Assembly (NCBI RefSeq): GCF_015209745.1
Contig: NZ_CP063657.1
Coordinates: 2,604,001 to 2,668,000, forward strand
DNA length: 64,000 bases
Direction: 5' to 3'
DNA from: Lysobacter avium
GTDB lineage: Bacteria; Pseudomonadota; Gammaproteobacteria; Xanthomonadales; Xanthomonadaceae
The position numbers were made by a program, and so were the translations under genes. How positions within the stretch are numbered: position 1 is the stretch's first letter; each line of letters opens with the position of its first letter. A model generated the notes under the pieces. The model had not been told where the DNA came from. It was given only the letters and a program-made list of their open reading frames with translations, and made no database searches. This document shows, piece after piece, positions 62,201 to 64,000 of the stretch.

Positions 62201-64000
62201 CGGACGACAGCACCGCGATCGGTGCCGGTGCCAACGCGTCCGAGACCGGCGCCACGGCGCTGGGCGCAGGCGCCGACGCATCGGGTGCCTACGCCACCGC
62301 CAGCGGCACCGAAGCGGTCGCATCGGGCACCCAGGCCACCGCCAACGGCTTCCGCAGCGAGGCCAGCGGCGACGGCAGCAGCGTCATGGGTGGCTACTCC
62401 AGCGCCTCCGGCTTCCTGTCCTCCGCCCTCGGCTACGGCGCAGAGGCCAGCAGCGACTACGCGACTGCGGTGGGCGCCACGGCATCCGCCAGCGGTGCCG
62501 ACAGCACCGCGGTGGGCAGCGCCAGCATCGCCAGCGGCACCAACAGTGTCGCCGTCGGTGGGGCCCTGTTTGGAATCCTTGCTTCCGAGGCCTCGGGTGA
62601 TTACTCCACTGCCGTCGGCGGCGGCGCCTGGGCACCGGGCTACAGCAGCACGGCGCTGGGCAACGCGGCGATGGCCACCGCCGACAACAGCGTCGCCCTG
62701 GGCGCCGACTCGTACGCCGACCGGGAGAACTCCGTCTCGGTGGGCGATGTAGGCAACGAGCGCCAGATCACCAACGTCGCTGCCGGTACCGAGGACAACG
62801 ATGCGGTGAACCTGGGCCAGCTCAACGCCATCGCCGGAGTCGCCACGGAAACCAACAAGTACTTCAAGGCCAGCGGTGAGCTTGAAGCGACCGTTGACGG
62901 CGAGGACGCGGTGGCGGCGGGCAGTGACGCCTACGCCGGCGCCGACTACGCCACCGCGGTCGGCTCCAGCAGCAGCGCCTTTGGCGAGGGTGCCTCTGCG
63001 TTCGGCAGCGGCGCATTTGCATCTGGTGACTACGCCACCGCCAGCGGCTACAACGCAACCGCGAGCGGCACGGACAGCATCGCCAGCGGCAGCAGCAGCC
63101 AAGCCACCGGCAACTCCAGCGTGGCGGTCGGCGGACGCCGCGCGGTGATGGATGACGATGGCAACCCGGTGCTCGATGGCGATGGGAATCCCCTCTACAC
63201 CAACACCGTGGCATCGGCCGACGACAGCACCGCGATCGGTGCAGGTGCCAACGCGTCCGAGACCGGCGCCACGGCGCTGGGCGCAGGCGCCGACGCATCG
63301 GGTGCCTACGCCACCGCCAGCGGCACCGAAGCGGTCGCCTCCGGCGGCCAGGCGACCGCCAACGGCTTCCGCAGCGAGGCCAGCGGTGACGGCAGCAGCG
63401 CGATCGGTGGCTACTCCAGCGCCTCGGGCTTCCTGTCCTCGGCAATTGGTTACGGCACCGATGCTTCCGGTGACTACGCCACCGCTGTGGGCGTGGGCGC
63501 TGCGGCCGCGGGCGCGAGCAGCACTGCCGTCGGTGAATCGGCCGATGCTTCCGGCCTGGAAAGCACCGCCGTGGGCGGTACCGCTTACGGGTTCTTCGCC
63601 ACCGAAGCCACCGGCGACGGCAGCGCCGCGTTCGGTAACGGCGCATGGGCCAGCGGCGATGAGAGCACCTCGCTGGGCTGGATGAGCAGCGCCGATGGCG
63701 CCGGCTCCACCGCCGTGGGCGCCGCATCCTGGGCCGCGGAAGACGACTCCACCGCGCTGGGCTACGGCGCCTACGCCGATGCAGCCAACAGCGTCGCGCT
63801 CGGTGCCGGTTCGGTGGCCGATCGCGAAAACAGCGTGTCCGTGGGTGAGGTCGGCGGCGAGCGCCAGATCACCAACGTCGCCGCCGGTACCGAGGGCACC
63901 GATGCGGTGAACCTGGACCAGCTCAACGAGGTGGCCGGTGTCGCCGACGAGACCAACCGCCTGTTCAAGGCCAGCGGTGACGGTGAAGCGATCGTGGATG
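59233..64000 (+). CDS. Trimeric autotransporter adhesin (YadA-like), C-terminus beyond the window
   Basis: At least 1589 residues are visible and the frame is still open at the edge. A signal peptide with a 24-residue polar lead ends near GVMAAETC. The rest is YadA-type head repeats: 14-residue left-handed beta-roll units such as GSSAIGGYSSASG and DSTAVGSGA. They are interrupted by five neck motifs (ERQITNVAAG, then DAVNLxQL) at nt 59821, 60814, 61735, 62752 and 63853. Two modules carry an inserted DDDGNPVLDGDGNP segment. The protein is Ala/Gly/Ser/Asp-rich with almost no cysteine. The stalk and membrane anchor must lie outside the window. Such proteins mediate surface and cell-cell adhesion. 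Confidence 0.95.
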   Translation, partial: MPVSKTPNSAVASANSDRHSLTRRAPLYVALATVLAMSSAGVMAAETCKTTDPANGSVANGAEALACGEGSVASRKGATAIGAYSSATGKEATAVGNNASASRASATALGANATASSKGATAVGASAEASGSDSIATGDSAYAEGAGSSAVGSGSYAGGDESTAVGYLAEATADNSVALGANSLADRANTVSVGSAGNERQITNVAAGIEGTDAVNLDQLDAVAAVAEETDRHFKATGDSEAIVDGEDAVAAGSNAYAGADYATAVGASSSAFGEGASAFGSGAFASGDYATASGYNATATGTDSLASGSGSQAAGDDSTAVGSGAAALEVGSTAMGADAQASGAYATASGTESVASGGQATANGFRSEADGDGSSAIGGYSSATGFLSSAIGYSTDASGDYATAVGVGAAAAGTSSTAVGESADASGLESTAVGGTAYGFFATEATGDGSAAFGNGAWASGDESTSLGWMSSADGAGSTAVGAASWAAEDDSTALGYGANADAANSVALGAGSVADRENSVSVGEVGGERQITNVAAGTEGTDAVNLDQLDAVAAVADETNKYFKATGSDDSDAGSYADGDDATAAGEAANAIGDGASAFGAGANAIANGATAAGYNSLALGEDSTAVGSGAAALEVGSTAMGADAEASGAYATASGTEAVASGGQATANGFRSEASGDGSSAIGGYSSASGFLSSAIGYGTDASGDYATAVGVGAAAAGASSTAVGESADASGLESTAVGGTAYGFFATEATGDGSAAFGNGAWASGDESTSLGWMSSADGAGSTAVGAASWAAEDDSTALGYGAYADAANSVALGAGSVADRENSVSVGEVGGERQITNVAAGTEGTDAVNLDQLNEVAGVADETNRLFKASGDGEAIVDGEDAVAAGSDAYAGADYATAVGSSSSAFGEGSSAFGSGAFASGDYATASGYSATATGDDSIASGSHSQANGTSSVAVGGRRAMLDDDGNPVLDGDGNPVYTNTVATADDSTAIGAGANASETGATALGAGADASGAYATASGTEAVASGTQATANGFRSEASGDGSSVMGGYSSASGFLSSALGYGAEASSDYATAVGATASASGADSTAVGSASIASGTNSVAVGGALFGILASEASGDYSTAVGGGAWAPGYSSTALGNAAMATADNSVALGADSYADRENSVSVGDVGNERQITNVAAGTEDNDAVNLGQLNAIAGVATETNKYFKASGELEATVDGEDAVAAGSDAYAGADYATAVGSSSSAFGEGASAFGSGAFASGDYATASGYNATASGTDSIASGSSSQATGNSSVAVGGRRAVMDDDGNPVLDGDGNPLYTNTVASADDSTAIGAGANASETGATALGAGADASGAYATASGTEAVASGGQATANGFRSEASGDGSSAIGGYSSASGFLSSAIGYGTDASGDYATAVGVGAAAAGASSTAVGESADASGLESTAVGGTAYGFFATEATGDGSAAFGNGAWASGDESTSLGWMSSADGAGSTAVGAASWAAEDDSTALGYGAYADAANSVALGAGSVADRENSVSVGEVGGERQITNVAAGTEGTDAVNLDQLNEVAGVADETNRLFKASGDGEAIVD
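61183..61882 (+). repeat. Exact 700-bp repeat inside the adhesin, first copy
   Basis: Identical base for base, by eye, to 63301-64000 (offset 2118 bp). It covers part of a head module and the neck at 61735. A less similar earlier copy lies about 921 bp upstream. Confidence 0.9.
63301..64000 (+). repeat. Exact 700-bp repeat inside the adhesin, second copy
   Basis: The second copy reaches the window edge still identical to 61183-61882, so the true repeat is longer. Confidence 0.9.

Noticed and set aside
60631..63102. An 823-codon minus-strand open frame inside the adhesin
   Set aside because: It mirrors the adhesin repeats on the other strand. The plus strand has a signal peptide, head and neck motifs, and the minus frame shows only the antisense of those repeats.

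Overview
The window is about 64 kb of high-GC, gene-dense chromosome. Gene content and order (mreB-mreC-mreD-mrdA-rodA-mltB-rlpA-dacA-DUF493-lipB-lipA; lptM-dapF-DUF484-xerC; hslVU with an HslV propeptide; lemA next to an M48 protease) point to a gammaproteobacterium of the Xanthomonadaceae, of Lysobacter/Luteimonas type. The genus is an inference from gene content and protein style; no 16S gene is present. I saw no phage, insertion sequence, CRISPR array, rRNA or tRNA.

Layout. 1-13.6 kb (minus strand): a long cell-envelope cluster that runs from MreB through PBP2/RodA, two lytic transglycosylases and a D,D-carboxypeptidase to LipB/LipA and a truncated Prc-type protease. 13.9-22.4 kb: a PfkB kinase, two unrecognised lipoproteins (one with a HELTH zinc motif), an M1 aminopeptidase, UbiE, a fungal-type cytosine deaminase, two small membrane proteins, a GFA-family protein and FabR. 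22.4-29.2 kb: an ECF-like sigma factor with a membrane partner, hslVU, xerC, DUF484, dapF, lptM and DUF454. 29.2-40.4 kb: two S9 peptidases, a WYL regulator, an SLC13 transporter behind a short leader ORF, an esterase, a LytTR response regulator, hemC and a putative outer-membrane protein. 40.4-47 kb: an ADP/ATP-translocase-like carrier, an M48-TerB-like protease, LemA, a serine hydrolase and a histone-H1-like protein. 47-58.7 kb: a candidate small RNA, gcvH/gcvT, NfeD and a band-7 protein, an aldo-keto reductase, a manganese riboswitch with its UPF0016 exporter, a degenerate GGDEF protein, NupG, a ribokinase, DusB and MetK. From 59.2 kb to the window edge: one giant trimeric autotransporter adhesin made of near-identical modules.

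How parts fit together: the first 13.6 kb builds and trims the lateral wall and septum. LipB/LipA make the lipoyl group that GcvH, coded 45 kb away, carries. LemA and the M48 protease, and NfeD and the band-7 protein, are recurrent membrane quality-control pairs. MetK, UbiE, HemC and DusB are housekeeping.

The least explained structure is non-coding. Two unrelated families of intergenic inverted-repeat elements (16.6-16.8 kb and 25.7-26.1 kb) each occur as a head-to-head pair. In each family the core sequence is conserved, while the stems around it differ in sequence but stay complementary. Other notable signals are a recurring minus-10 box 6-7 nt before the start codon (likely leaderless mRNAs), a 28-codon leader ORF stop-start-coupled to a transporter, a promoter-terminator pair with no clear gene between them, and an exact 700-bp repeat inside the adhesin.
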